The notes under the pieces are model-generated. The model was not told the DNA's origin. It worked only from the letters and a program-made list of their open reading frames with translations, and made no database searches. Positions 16,835 through 26,400 of a stretch of 64,000 nt of DNA are shown here, in pieces. Positions within the stretch are counted from its first letter, which is position 1; each line of letters starts with the position of its first letter. A program made the translations under genes and the position numbers. Source of the DNA: Lentzea guizhouensis (lineage in GTDB: Bacteria; Actinomycetota; Actinomycetes; Mycobacteriales; Pseudonocardiaceae); NCBI RefSeq assembly GCF_001701025.1, contig NZ_CP016793.1:8308001-8372000 (forward strand). The letters are read 5' to 3'.

Positions 16835-17836
16835 TCAGATTCTGTCCACAGTGGACGGTTTCGCAGTGGGTCGGCGCCGCGGGAACAACCGGCGCAGTGC
16901 GGCACCGCGGGCGGCGTAGGCCACGGCGGCGATGATGATCACGCCCTGCACCGCGGACTCCAGCGCGCCGGACACACCGAGCAGGTTCAACAGGGAGAAC
17001 AGCGCTTCCAGCGTCACCGCGCCGGCGGCAGCGGCGACCACCGAACCCCGGCCGCCACCGAGCACGACCCCGCCGAGCACCACCGCGGTGATGGCGCGGA
17101 ACTCGAGCCCCTGGCCGACCTGGGCGGAGACCCCGGCGAACCCGGCGAGCAGGATCGCCGCGACCGTGGCGAGCAGCGCCGACAGCACGAACGCGAGCAG
17201 CCGCAACCGGTCGACCCGGCCGCCCGCGAGCCGGACGGCCTTCTCGTTGTCCCCCACCGCGACGAGCAGGCGCCCGGTCGGGCCGCGCATGAACCACACC
17301 GCCGCGCCGACCACGACCAGCAGGACGACCACCGACCACGGCACCTGCCCGAGCAGTGGCACGTCGGCACCGCCCCGGCCGGCCACGCGGAACGACGGCG
17401 ACAGCGCACCGCGCGGTGCGCCACCGGTCCACAGGAACACCGCACCGTCGAGGACCAGCAGCATCCCGAGCGTCACGATGAACGACGGCACCAGCAGCTT
17501 CGTGGTGACCAGCCCGTTGACCAGGCCGACCAGCAGCCCGAAGCCGAGCAGCAGCGCGATCACCCACGAGGTGTTCGCGTCGTCACCGTCGACGAGCCGG
17601 GCCGCGATCACCACCTCGGCCGTGACGAGCGAGCCGACCGAGAGGTCGAACCCACCCGACACGACGACGAAGTACTGCCCCACCGCGAGCACCACCAGCG
17701 GCGCCGCTCGCTTCAGCAACGCGAGGTAACCGCTCGGCTCGGCGTACGCGGGACCGGCGAAAGCCAGTGCCGCCAGCAGGACCACCAGCACGACCAGCAC
17801 GGGTGCCGTGCCGTCGGCGAGCCGCAGCCGGGTCAC
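16835..17836 (-). CDS. Sugar ABC importer permease (RbsC type)
   Basis: A 333-residue integral membrane protein with eight to ten hydrophobic segments and the BPD_transp_2 signature (GGFDLSVGS near residue 65, then VGDNEKAVRLAG and VLGGVVLGGGRG). It forms the channel with the second permease at 17833. The GTG start overlaps the stop of that gene (GTGA). A 59-base gap follows before the binding protein gene. The C terminus is strongly basic, as expected for a cytoplasmic tail. Confidence 0.9.
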   Translation of the reverse strand: MTRLRLADGTAPVLVVLVVLLAALAFAGPAYAEPSGYLALLKRAAPLVVLAVGQYFVVVSGGFDLSVGSLVTAEVVIAARLVDGDDANTSWVIALLLGFGLLVGLVNGLVTTKLLVPSFIVTLGMLLVLDGAVFLWTGGAPRGALSPSFRVAGRGGADVPLLGQVPWSVVVLLVVVGAAVWFMRGPTGRLLVAVGDNEKAVRLAGGRVDRLRLLAFVLSALLATVAAILLAGFAGVSAQVGQGLEFRAITAVVLGGVVLGGGRGSVVAAAAGAVTLEALFSLLNLLGVSGALESAVQGVIIIAAVAYAARGAALRRLFPRRRPTAKPSTVDRI

Positions 17837-18834
17837 GCCTGCCTCCCCGTGTGCCGGCCGCGGGCGTACAGCGCCACCGCCACGACGAGCACGACACCGC
17901 GCACGACGTCCTTGAAGAACGAGTTCACCCCGAGGTCGTCGAAGATCGTGTCCAGCGTGGCCAGGATCAGCACCCCGCCGATGGTCCCGGCCACTCCGCC
18001 GCGACCGCCCGCGAGCGCTGTGCCGCCGAGCACGACGGCGGCGATGGACTCCAGGTCGTAGCCGGCGTCGGTGCCGACGTACGGTGCGCCGGAACCCAGC
18101 CGCGAGGCCAGGAACACCCCGGCGAGACCGGCCATGACGGCGCACACGACGTGCGCCGTGACGATCGTCCGCCCGGTGCGCACCCCGGACAGCCGGGCCA
18201 CGTCGATGTCACCGCCGACGGCGTACATGTGGTAGCCGGTGCGGGTGCGCCGCAGGTACCACCAGGCCGCCGCCGCGAGCGCCAGCATCAGCAGCGCGGA
18301 CACCGGGACGGGGCCGATGCGGTCGTAGCCGACGTGCTGGAACGCACGCGGCACGCTGCCGGCCGGTCCGGTGTAGTTGTGCTCCAGATAGCCGCGCAGC
18401 ACCAGCGCGACGCCCAGCGTGGCGATGAACGCGTTCGCCTTCAGGACGGTGATCACCAAACCGTTGACCAGTCCGACCACTGCCGCGACGGCCAGCGCCG
18501 CCAGCACGCCGGGCACGATCATGGCCGTGCTGCCCGCCATGGTCTCGGCGGCGACGAGCGAGCACAGGCCCGCGAGGTAGGCCACGGACAGGTCGAGCGA
18601 GCCGGTGACGATCACCAGCGTCTGCCCGATCGCGACCAGGCCGAGCACCGTGCTGCGGGTGAGGATGTTGAGGACGCCGCCGTGGTCGAGGAGCACTCCC
18701 CCGTCGAGCGCCACCAGCACGCTGCCGACGACGAGCAACGCCGCCAGCGCCAGGTAGACGACCACGACCGGGGTGAACGCGAACGCGCGGTGCCGCACGG
18801 GCAGCTCGCGGGCCGCCACGCCTGCGGCGCTCAC
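17833..18834 (-). CDS. Sugar ABC importer permease (RbsC type)
   Basis: A 333-residue BPD_transp_2 permease, the partner of the 16835 gene. Visible signatures are GSLDLSVAYLAG, LKANAFIATLGVALVLRG, MYAVGGDIDVARLSGV and VLGGTALAGGRGGVAGT. Two different permease genes with one ATPase indicate a heterodimeric channel. The GTG start overlaps the end of the ATPase gene (GTGA), so the three are translationally coupled. Confidence 0.9.
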   Translation of the reverse strand: MSAAGVAARELPVRHRAFAFTPVVVVYLALAALLVVGSVLVALDGGVLLDHGGVLNILTRSTVLGLVAIGQTLVIVTGSLDLSVAYLAGLCSLVAAETMAGSTAMIVPGVLAALAVAAVVGLVNGLVITVLKANAFIATLGVALVLRGYLEHNYTGPAGSVPRAFQHVGYDRIGPVPVSALLMLALAAAAWWYLRRTRTGYHMYAVGGDIDVARLSGVRTGRTIVTAHVVCAVMAGLAGVFLASRLGSGAPYVGTDAGYDLESIAAVVLGGTALAGGRGGVAGTIGGVLILATLDTIFDDLGVNSFFKDVVRGVVLVVAVALYARGRHTGRQA

Positions 18835-20313
18835 GCGGGTTCTCCGACCAGGTGGCCGGTGGCCAGGCCCATCACGGTCTCCTCGTCGGCACCGGCGGGC
18901 AGCTCGCCCGCGAGAGTTCCCTCGCGCATCACGAGGATCCGGTCGCTCAGCCCGATCAGCTCCGGCAGCTCGGAGGAGATCAGCAGGATCGCGAGGCCTT
19001 CCGCCGCCAGGTCGCGCAACAGCCGGTACAGCGCGTGCTTCGCGCCGACGTCGACACCGCGGGTCGGCTCGTCCACGAGCAGCACGCGCGGCCGCACGGC
19101 GAGCCACCTGGCCAGCACGACCTTCTGCTGGTTGCCGCCGGAGAGGTAGCGCACCTCCTGGTGCGGACCCCGTGCGACGACGGCGACCGAGTCGAGGAGC
19201 GACCGCAGGTCGGTGTCACGGCGGGAGGCCGCGCCCCGAGCGGTCGCGCGGCGGACCAGCAAGGTGTTGTCCCGCACCGACTGCCGCAACGCGAGCCCTT
19301 CGCCCTTGCGGTCCTCGGTGACGAAGCCGATGCCCTTGCGCACCGCCGTCCGCGGACCGGTGACGCGGGTCGGCACGCCGTCGAGCTCCAGCGTCCCGGT
19401 GGTGAACGGCTCCACGCCCCAGATCGCCCGCGCGATCGCGGACCGGCCGGAGCCCTGCAGCCCGGCGACACCGACGACCTCGCCCGCCCGCACCTCGAAC
19501 GTCAGGTCCCGCACCCGGCTGTTGCCCGCGGCGCGCACCGCCAGCCGCACCTCACCGGGCTCGGTGACGCGCCCGGGATAGAGCGTCTCGAGTGGACGGC
19601 CGACCATGTGCCGCACGACCTGGTCGGTGGTCAGCTCGGCGGTCGGCGCGGAGGTGACGAACGCGCCGTCCTTGAGCACCGTGATCCGCGAGCTGAGGTC
19701 GAACACCTCGCGCATCCGGTGCGACACGTACAGAACGGCGATCCCGCGGTCGCGCAGCCTGCGCACCAGGCCGTACAGCAGCTCGACCTCGCCGTCGGCC
19801 AGCGCGGCGGTCGGCTCGTCCATCGCGAGGACCGTGGCGTCCGCCGACAGCGCCTTGACGATCTCCACGACCTGCTTGCGCGCCACGGACAGCCGCGCCA
19901 CCTCGGTGCCGGGCTCGATCCCCTCCTCGCCCAGCCAGCCGAGCAGCCGCCGGGTCTCCGCCTCCATCGCGCGCCGGTCCACCTGGCCGCGGCGCACGGG
20001 TTCGCGCCCGAGGAAGACGTTCTCGGCCACCGCGGTGCTCGAGCAGCGTGAGCTCCTGGTGGATGATCGCGATGCCCGCGGCCTGCGCGTCCCGCGGCGC
20101 GGCGAACGACACCTCCTCGCCGCCGACGACGACCCGGCCCTCGTCCGGCCGGTGCACGCCCGCCAGCACCTTGAGCAGGGTGGACTTGCCCGCGCCGTTC
20201 TCCCCCACCAGCGCGTGGACCTCTCCTGCCCGCAGGACGAGGTCGACGCCGCGCAGCACCGGCACGCCGAAGAAGCTCTTGCCGATCCCCTCCAGCCGCA
20301 CGACGTCCGTCAT
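18831..20313 (-). pseudogene. Sugar ABC importer ATPase (RbsA type), frameshifted
   Basis: A double-domain sugar-import ATPase broken after residue 93. The first part holds MTDVVRLEGIGKSF, Walker A GENGAGKST and IHQELTLLEH; the rest resumes in another frame with AVAENVFLGREPVRRG, then MDEPTAAL, LYVSHRM, the second nucleotide domain, LSGGNQQKVVLAR and LLVDEPTRGVDVG. The break is in the CGCGG stretch at 20031-20036 and is best explained by loss of two bases from a CG repeat. Repaired, the protein would have about 493 residues, normal for RbsA/MglA. It is the first large gene of the operon; its ATG overlaps the stop of a 12-codon leader ORF. Confidence 0.85.
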
Positions 20314-20348
20314 GCCGCCACCCCCGGTGTTACGCGGGTCACAGTCAT
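20310..20348 (-). CDS. 12-codon leader ORF coupled to the importer operon
   Basis: A short reading frame, ATG to TGA, encodes MTVTRVTPGVAA. Its ATG lies six bases after the -10 TACGTT, so it would be at the very 5' end of the message, and its TGA overlaps the ATG of the ATPase gene (ATGA). That geometry suggests a leaderless ORF that delivers ribosomes to the ATPase start. The peptide itself shows no run of rare or repeated codons that would mark an attenuator. No homologue is known to me. Confidence 0.45.
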   Translation of the reverse strand: MTVTRVTPGVAA

Positions 20349-20354
20349 GAGGCG

Positions 20355-20384
20355 AACGTAGAGCCGACTATTGGCGGCTGTCAA
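20355..20384 (-). promoter_or_regulatory. Promoter of the importer-EBO operon
   Basis: On the minus strand: TTGACA (20384-20379), an 18-base spacer, TACGTT (20360-20355), then six bases to an ATG. This is a near-consensus housekeeping promoter. It overlaps TTGGCG repeats that probably bind the divergent ROK regulator. Confidence 0.75.
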
Positions 20385-20409
20385 TCAAAAGTTGGCGATT
20401 CACTGCCAA
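20371..20409. promoter_or_regulatory. TTGGCG repeats, probable ROK operator
   Basis: The divergent control region holds TTGGCGG at 20371 and an inverted pair TTGGC-N8-GCCAA at 20392-20409. They overlap the -35 of the leftward operon and the -35/spacer of the ROK gene, so one bound regulator could shut both. CCGCCAAA also occurs at 27857, upstream of the operon next to the second ROK gene. Confidence 0.5.
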
Positions 20410-20427
20410 AGCACACATGTCTTCGGG

Positions 20428-21645
20428 ATGAACATCGCCATTACTCCGTCTATTTGGTTCACTGATCCGGTGCCGGACGTACCTTGGGCCCCTGCGGCGT
20501 CTCCTGGACAGCTGCTGCGGCTGCTGCTCGACGGAGTGCCACGCACCCGCGCCGAGCTGGCGAACCAGACGGGCCTGACCCGTGCCGCGGTCCGGACCCG
20601 GCTCGACGCGTTGCAGGGGGCGGGGTTCCTCACCGACGGCGTGATCACGGTGGCGACCGGTGGCCGGCCGGCCGGGCGGCTCGCGTTCAACGCGGGCGCG
20701 CGCACGGTCCTGGCCGCCGACGTCGGCGCCAGCCACGCCACGGTCGCCGTCACCGACCTCGCCGGTGGCCTGCTGGCGTCCCGCCGGCTCGCCCTGGACG
20801 TGGCGACGGGCCCGGAACGCGTCCTGGGGGCGCTGGCCAGGACCTGGCGGGAGATGGTGAGCGAGGCCGGGCTGTCCGCGGTGTCGCTCGCCGGTGTCGG
20901 CATCGGTCTGCCCGGTCCGGTCGAGCACTCCACCGGGCGGCCGAACAACCCGCCGATCATGCCGACCTGGAACGGCTTCGACGTGCCCGGCCACCTGCGG
21001 GCCGAGTTCGGCGTGCCGGTGCTGGTGGACAACGAGGTCAACCTGATGGCGCTGGGCGAGCACGCGCACTCGTTCCCCGGCACCGACCACATGATCGTGG
21101 TGAAGGTGGCGACCGGCATCGGCTCCGGCTTCATCAGCAACGGCGTCCTGCACCGCGGCGCGGCCGGCGCGGCGGGGGACCTCGGCCACATCCGGGTGCC
21201 CGACGGCGACGACGCCGACTGCGGCTGCGGCAACTCCGGCTGTCTGGAGGCCGTCGCGAGCGGGTCCGCGGTCGCGGCCCGGCTGCGTGCCAAGGGAGTC
21301 GACGCGCACACGAGCGCCGACGTGGTCGCACTGGTCCGCGCGGGCAACGTCGAGGCGGGCCAGGCGATCCGGCAGGCCGGCCGCACCATCGGCGAGGTGC
21401 TCGCCGCGTGCGTCAGCATGGTCAACCCCTCGCTCATCGTGGTCGGCGGCGACCTCGCCGCGGCCGGCGAGATGCTGCTGGCCGGGGTGCGGGAGGCGGT
21501 CTACCGGCGTTCGCTGCCGCTGGCCACGGAAAACCTGCGCATCGTGCCGTCACGGACCGGCGAGGTGGCCGGCGTGCTCGGTGCGGCGGCCATGGTGATC
21601 CACCACGTCCTGTCCCCCGCCGTCGTGGACCAGCAGCTGGGCTGA
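20428..21645 (+). CDS. ROK-family transcriptional regulator
   Basis: A 405-residue regulator: an N-terminal winged helix (about 28-75: RTRAELANQTGLTRAAVRTR) and a ROK sugar-kinase-like domain with DVGASHATVAVTD and the zinc motif CGCGNSGCLE. ROK repressors bind a sugar and release DNA. ATG 20428 is chosen because TTGGCG-N17-ACATGT ends seven bases before it; TTG 20371 and GTG 20470 are in-frame alternatives. It is divergent from the importer-EBO operon, its likely target. It is a close paralogue of the ROK gene at 27852; both contain PGPVEHSTGRPNNPPIMP. Its 3' end faces the polyprenyl synthetase gene at 18 bases. Confidence 0.9.
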   Translation: MNIAITPSIWFTDPVPDVPWAPAASPGQLLRLLLDGVPRTRAELANQTGLTRAAVRTRLDALQGAGFLTDGVITVATGGRPAGRLAFNAGARTVLAADVGASHATVAVTDLAGGLLASRRLALDVATGPERVLGALARTWREMVSEAGLSAVSLAGVGIGLPGPVEHSTGRPNNPPIMPTWNGFDVPGHLRAEFGVPVLVDNEVNLMALGEHAHSFPGTDHMIVVKVATGIGSGFISNGVLHRGAAGAAGDLGHIRVPDGDDADCGCGNSGCLEAVASGSAVAARLRAKGVDAHTSADVVALVRAGNVEAGQAIRQAGRTIGEVLAACVSMVNPSLIVVGGDLAAAGEMLLAGVREAVYRRSLPLATENLRIVPSRTGEVAGVLGAAAMVIHHVLSPAVVDQQLG

Positions 21646-21663
21646 GGTGTGCGGCCGAGGACG

Positions 21664-22661
21664 TCAGCGGTCCCTCGCCACGACCAGCCTGGCCAGTGCG
21701 TGCAGTTCCGCGGCGCCGGCGGGGTGCGGGTGCGCCTGCCGGAGGCAGTCGAACGCCTGCCGCACCCGGCGGTCCGCCTCGGCCTCCGCCAGGCCCGTCC
21801 GCCGGCTTCGGCCACGAGGCGGGCGATCTCCTCCGGTCCCCCGGTGTCCTCCGGCCGGTGGGCCTCGCCGTAGAGCCGCGCCACCCTGCGCGCCTCCGGC
21901 GAGTCCGCGGCGAGCGCCGCCACGACGGGCAAGGACCGGCGGCGCGCACGGATGTCGGCGTGGGCCGGTTTCCCGGTCCTGGCCGGGTCGCCCCAGATGC
22001 CGAGCAGGTCGTCAACCGCCTGGAACGCGACCCCCAGGTGCACACCGAACCCGCGGTGGTGCTCGGCCACGCACTCGTCGGCCCCCGCGGCCACGGCCCC
22101 GAGCCGGCACGCCGCACCGAGCAACGCACCCGTCTTGCGCTCCGCCGTCACGAGGCAGTCCGCCGGCGACGCCGACAGCGCCGCCACGTCCGCCGACTGC
22201 CCCTCGCACAGCTCGACCAGCACGTCCGCGAGCACCCGAGCCACCTCGGGCGGGACCTGGCGCAGCGCGAGACCGATCAACGCGTCCCCGGCGAGGATCG
22301 CCGCCGTGGTCCCGAACGCCACCCACGCGGACGGCCGGTGCCGCCGCGTCTCATCGCCGTCCATGACGTCGTCGTGCAGGAGCGAGAAGTCGTGCAGCAG
22401 CTCGACCGCTGTGGCCGCCGCGACCACATCGGACGAGACCCCACCGCCGGCCGCACGAGCACTCGCGAGCGTCAGCGCGGGACGCAACGCCTTCCCCGTC
22501 GCCCGCGCAGGCCGTCCGTCCGCGTCCCACCACCCGATGTGGTACCCGGCGACCCGCCGCAACGCGGGCCCGAGCCCGTCGACCGCCGCCCGCTGCACCG
22601 GGTCGACCACCGCACGTGCCTCGGTCAGGAGCCGCACCGGGTCAACCGCGAGATCTCCCAC
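21664..22661 (-). CDS. Polyprenyl synthetase, C-terminal frameshift
   Basis: A trans-isoprenyl diphosphate synthase that builds chains from IPP. It has the region ATGKALRPAL, the first Asp-rich motif LLHDDVMDGDE and the second VDDLLGIWGD. Up to about residue 290 the frame is normal; at 21794-21797 a G appears lost from a short run, after which the correct C terminus (GLAEAEADRR, then LHALARLVVARDR and stop at 21664) reads in another frame. Uncorrected, translation would run about 96 unrelated residues to 21501. The GTG start lies three bases after the stop of the membrane coiled-coil gene, so the two are one operon. It could supply the nearby UbiA enzyme. Confidence 0.82.
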
Positions 22662-22664
22662 CGG

Positions 22665-23333
22665 TCACCGCCCGCTCCCCTCCGGCGCACCGTCGACCGC
22701 GAGCCCACCGGTGTCCCCGTCGGTCGAGAGCTGCACGTGCACATGTCCGCGCCCGGCCTCGATGTTGATGACGTCGAGCTGCACGGCCGCCACCGACCAC
22801 GTCCGCACCGCGAGCGTCCGCTGCTCCCGCGCCAACGCCACCAGCACGCCGCGGCCCGGTTCCTGCTGACCGGCCGCCAGCTCGAAAGTCTTCACCGCCG
22901 CAGCCAGTTGCTGTACCGCCGTCCGCATTCCGGACCGCGCCACGTTGATCCCGTTGCCCGCCGACGGCGACTGCTCGTACGTCCGAGCCACCTCCGCCAC
23001 GACGTCCCGCCAGCCGCTCACCACCTCGGCGGTGGGCGTCGCCTCGGCCTGGGCCATCGCCGCCAGCACCGGGGCCAACCGGTCCCGCGTCTGCCTGGCC
23101 TGGTCGGTCAGCGGGCCGAGCTGGGCGGCGTCGCGGTCGGCCTCCTCGCGTTCGAGCTCGGCGATCCGCTGCTGCGTCGCGTCCGGGCCGGTCCACGAAC
23201 CGACCAGGAACGCCACCGCCAGCCCGAGCAGGAACGCGGTGACGAACGCCGCCCACACCCGCCCCTGCGACCGCGGGGCGGGAACGGCACGCGCGACCGG
23301 TTTGACCGCACGGGTCCGCACGGTTCTGCCCAT
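22665..23333 (-). CDS. Membrane-anchored coiled-coil protein of unknown function
   Basis: A 222-residue protein I do not recognise. Residues 1-25 are basic and likely cytoplasmic, residues about 27-47 form one membrane segment (WAAFVTAFLLGLAVAFLVGS), and the rest is a mainly helical outer or periplasm-facing domain starting with a heptad-like stretch (QQRIAELEREEADRD) and ending in an acidic, Gly-rich tail. The ATG has AGGAGG before it. It is the first gene of a two-gene operon with polyprenyl synthetase. A structural role next to isoprenoid synthesis is only a guess from position. Confidence 0.6.
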   Translation of the reverse strand: MGRTVRTRAVKPVARAVPAPRSQGRVWAAFVTAFLLGLAVAFLVGSWTGPDATQQRIAELEREEADRDAAQLGPLTDQARQTRDRLAPVLAAMAQAEATPTAEVVSGWRDVVAEVARTYEQSPSAGNGINVARSGMRTAVQQLAAAVKTFELAAGQQEPGRGVLVALAREQRTLAVRTWSVAAVQLDVINIEAGRGHVHVQLSTDGDTGGLAVDGAPEGSGR

Positions 23334-23364
23334 CGTGTCCTCCTCGACGCACCTCGACGTGCGA

Positions 23365-23406
23365 GAAGGGCGGCCGGCGGTACCTGAGAGCCGCCGGCCG
23401 CCCTTC
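23365..23406. terminator. 16-bp hairpin terminator after the ThuA-dehydrogenase gene
   Basis: Arms 23365-23380 and 23391-23406 are perfect reverse complements around a 10-base loop, three bases past the stop of the gene at 23409. It is very GC-rich and lacks a clear T-run, as is common in high-GC genomes. It separates the ThuA operon from the coiled-coil/polyprenyl synthetase operon. Confidence 0.75.
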
Positions 23407-23408
23407 CG

Positions 23409-26400
23409 CTAGCGGAAGGTCCACCTCTGGTTCGTCCCGCTGTGACAGGTCCAGATGATGAGCTGGGTCCCGTCCGCGGAGCCGGCGCCGTTGGCGTCCA
23501 GGCACTTGGAGCCGTTGCGGATCGTGCCGTCGGACTGCGCGGTCCAGTTCTGGCCCGACCCGCCGTTGCACGTCCACAGCCGGACGGCCGTGCCGTCGGT
23601 CTGGCTGTTGCCGGTGACCTCGAGGCACTTGTCCAAGGCGCGCACCGTGGTGCCGTTCTGCGTCCACTTCTGGTTGGCGCCGCCGTTGCACGTCCACAGC
23701 TGCACCTTGGCGCCGTCGGTCGAGCTGGCGCCGTTCACGTCGACGCACTTGCCGGAAGCGCCGACGATCTCCTTCGCGCCACCGCCACCGCCGCCAGTGC
23801 CCACACCCGGCCCGACGTAGGTGATCGAGTCGAGGTCGAAGCTCGTCGACGAGGAGGTGCGGAACACCGCGAACAGCTCGACGGAACCGGACGGCGCGGT
23901 CACGTTCACCGCGGGCAGGCTGACGTAGTTGTCCCAGCCGCCGGTGCTCGACACCGGAGCCGACGCGACCAGCGCGCCCGTCGGCGAACCCGACCGCAGC
24001 TCGATGGTCCCGCCGCCGCCCGACGGCGCCGACACCCGGAACGACACCTGGTTGATGCCGGTGAAGCTGACCGGGGTGAACGAGATCCAGTCGCCGTTGC
24101 CGATGTCACCGATCCGGGCGCCCGACTCGGCACCCGGCTGCGACACCACCCGCACACCGGACTGGCCGGTGAAGAACTCGGCCTGCTTCTGCTTGGGCTG
24201 CAGCACGACCTGGGCGCCGCCGGTCAGCGCGGGCACCCCGCTCGCCCCACCGTCGGTGTACTCGGCCGACCCGATGACGTGCACGTTGAGCCCCTGGTGC
24301 CCGGAGTCGACGCTCGTCTGCAGCGTTCCCGTGCAGCCGCTCGCCGGTGAACCGATCGGGTGCTTGTGCGAGTCGTGGCCCATGTTCGACTGCACGGTGA
24401 CCCTGGAGCAGTCGATCGTCCCGTCCTCCGGGTCGGTCACCGACACCGTGTACGGGACGGTGTCACCGAAGTTCACCATCCCGCCGTTCGCGGGACCGGT
24501 GAACCGCACGACCGGCTCGGTGTTGCCCGACGTCACCGTCACGTTCGCGGTGCCCGTCTTGCCCTTCGCGTTGGTGACGGTGAGCTGGGCGGTGAACCGG
24601 CCGCGGCCGGTGTAGGTGTGCGTGGGGTTCGCCTCGGCCGACGTGGTGCCGTCGCCGAACACCCACCGGTAGGTCAGTGCGGAGCCACCGGGGTCGCTCG
24701 ACCCGGCGCTGGAGAACCGCACCGTCAACGGCGAGCCGCCGGACAACGGCGTCGCCGAGGCCTGCGCGACCGGGCTCTGCTCACCGGACGCGGTGTAGTC
24801 GATGCGCCACAACCCGGCTCCCGGCAGCGGTTTGTTGTCGTCCCAGCCCGTGCCCCAGGTCAGCAGGTACATCGACCCGTCAGGGCCGAACTTCGCGTCC
24901 ATCGGCGAGGCGAAGGACATGTTCGACAGGAAGTTGTTGATTTTCAACAGGTTCCCGGACGAGTCGAGCCGGAACTCCCACATCCGGTTGCGCGACCACT
25001 CGCCGAAGAACGGCGTCTGGTCGAAGTAGGCCGGGAACTTCGTGGTGGACGGGTTGTTCGGGTTGTACTGGTAGGCGGGGAACGCCATCGGTGCCTCGCC
25101 GCCGGTGCCCATCTCGGGCCACACGTTGCCGTTGGACCCGTTGCCGTACCACATGTCCGCCGCGCGAGCCGCGGGCAAGGTGGTGAGACCGGTGTTGTTC
25201 GGCGAGTTGTTCACCGGCGCCGCGCAGTTGAACTTGGCACCGGAGGTGTTGTTGGCGAAGTTCCAGTCGTTGTAGGCGATGTTGTTCGCCACGCAGTACG
25301 GCCAGCCGTAGTTGCCGGGCGACTTGATGACGTTCCACTCCACCAGGCCCGCGGGACCGCGGTTGGGGTTGTCCGAGCCCGCGTCCGGGCCGTAGTCGGC
25401 CGCGTAGACCACGCCGGTGGTCGGGTGCACGCTGAAGCGGAACGCGTTGCGGAAGCCCATCGCGTAGATCTCCGGCCGGGTCCTGGCCGTGCCCGGCGCG
25501 AACATGTTGCCCGCCGGGACCGTGTAGGTGCCGTCGGCCTCCGGGTGGATCCGCAGGATCTTGCCGCGCAGGTCGTTGGTGTTGGCCGCGGTGCCCTGCG
25601 CGTCGTAGAGCGACCGGCCGGAGCGCTCGTCGATCGGCGCGTAGCCTGCCGAGTCGCCGTTGGGGTTCGTGTCGTCGCCGACGCTGATGTAGAGGTTGCC
25701 GTTCGGACCGAACGCGAGCTGACCACCGGTGTGGCCCGGTTCCTCCCGCCGCGACGCGGGCAGGGTCAGCAGGACCTTCTCGGTCGAGGTGTCGAGCCGG
25801 TCGCCGTTCATCGTGAACCGGGAGATCCGCGCGATCTCCTGCGACCCGGACGGCGAGTAGTTCAGGTACACCCACCGGTTCGTGGCGAACGCCGGGTCGA
25901 GCGCGAGACCGACGAGACCGTCCTCCGAGGTCTGCCCGCCGCCGTAGACGCTGAGCGTGCCCGCGACGACCGTGCTCCTGGTGTCCGGCTTGTAGATCTT
26001 GAGGTTGCCGTTGTACTCGGTGAAGAACACCCGGCCGTCCGGTGCGACGTCGAGCGTGCTCGGCGCGATGGTGGAGCTGTCGAGCTGCACCTTCTGGAAG
26101 CTGCCCCACACCGTGGGACCGCAGTCGGCCGCCACCGTGCCACCGGCGGTCTCGACGCCGCCGGTGATGTGCTGGCGGAACAGGGGTTCGGAGTAGCTCG
26201 ACGCCTGGTGCCCCATGCCGGTGGCCCACACCCGGCCGCCCTCGAAGTTGCGGCACCAGGAGATCGGGTGGTCGACGCCCATCCTGGACGGCCCGGGGTC
26301 GTAGGTCGACTCGTCCGCGGTGGCGAGCACGTGCACGTCACCGCGTGCGGAGCGGGTGAAGTTGTACCACTCCTCGGTGCGCGTCCACCGGTCAGGAAGA

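Noticed and set aside
20484..23387. A plus-strand open frame of 967 codons over the ROK and polyprenyl synthetase genes
   Set aside because: Composition is Arg/Gly/Pro/Ala-rich with no recognisable domain, and it is a shadow of genes with clear family motifs.
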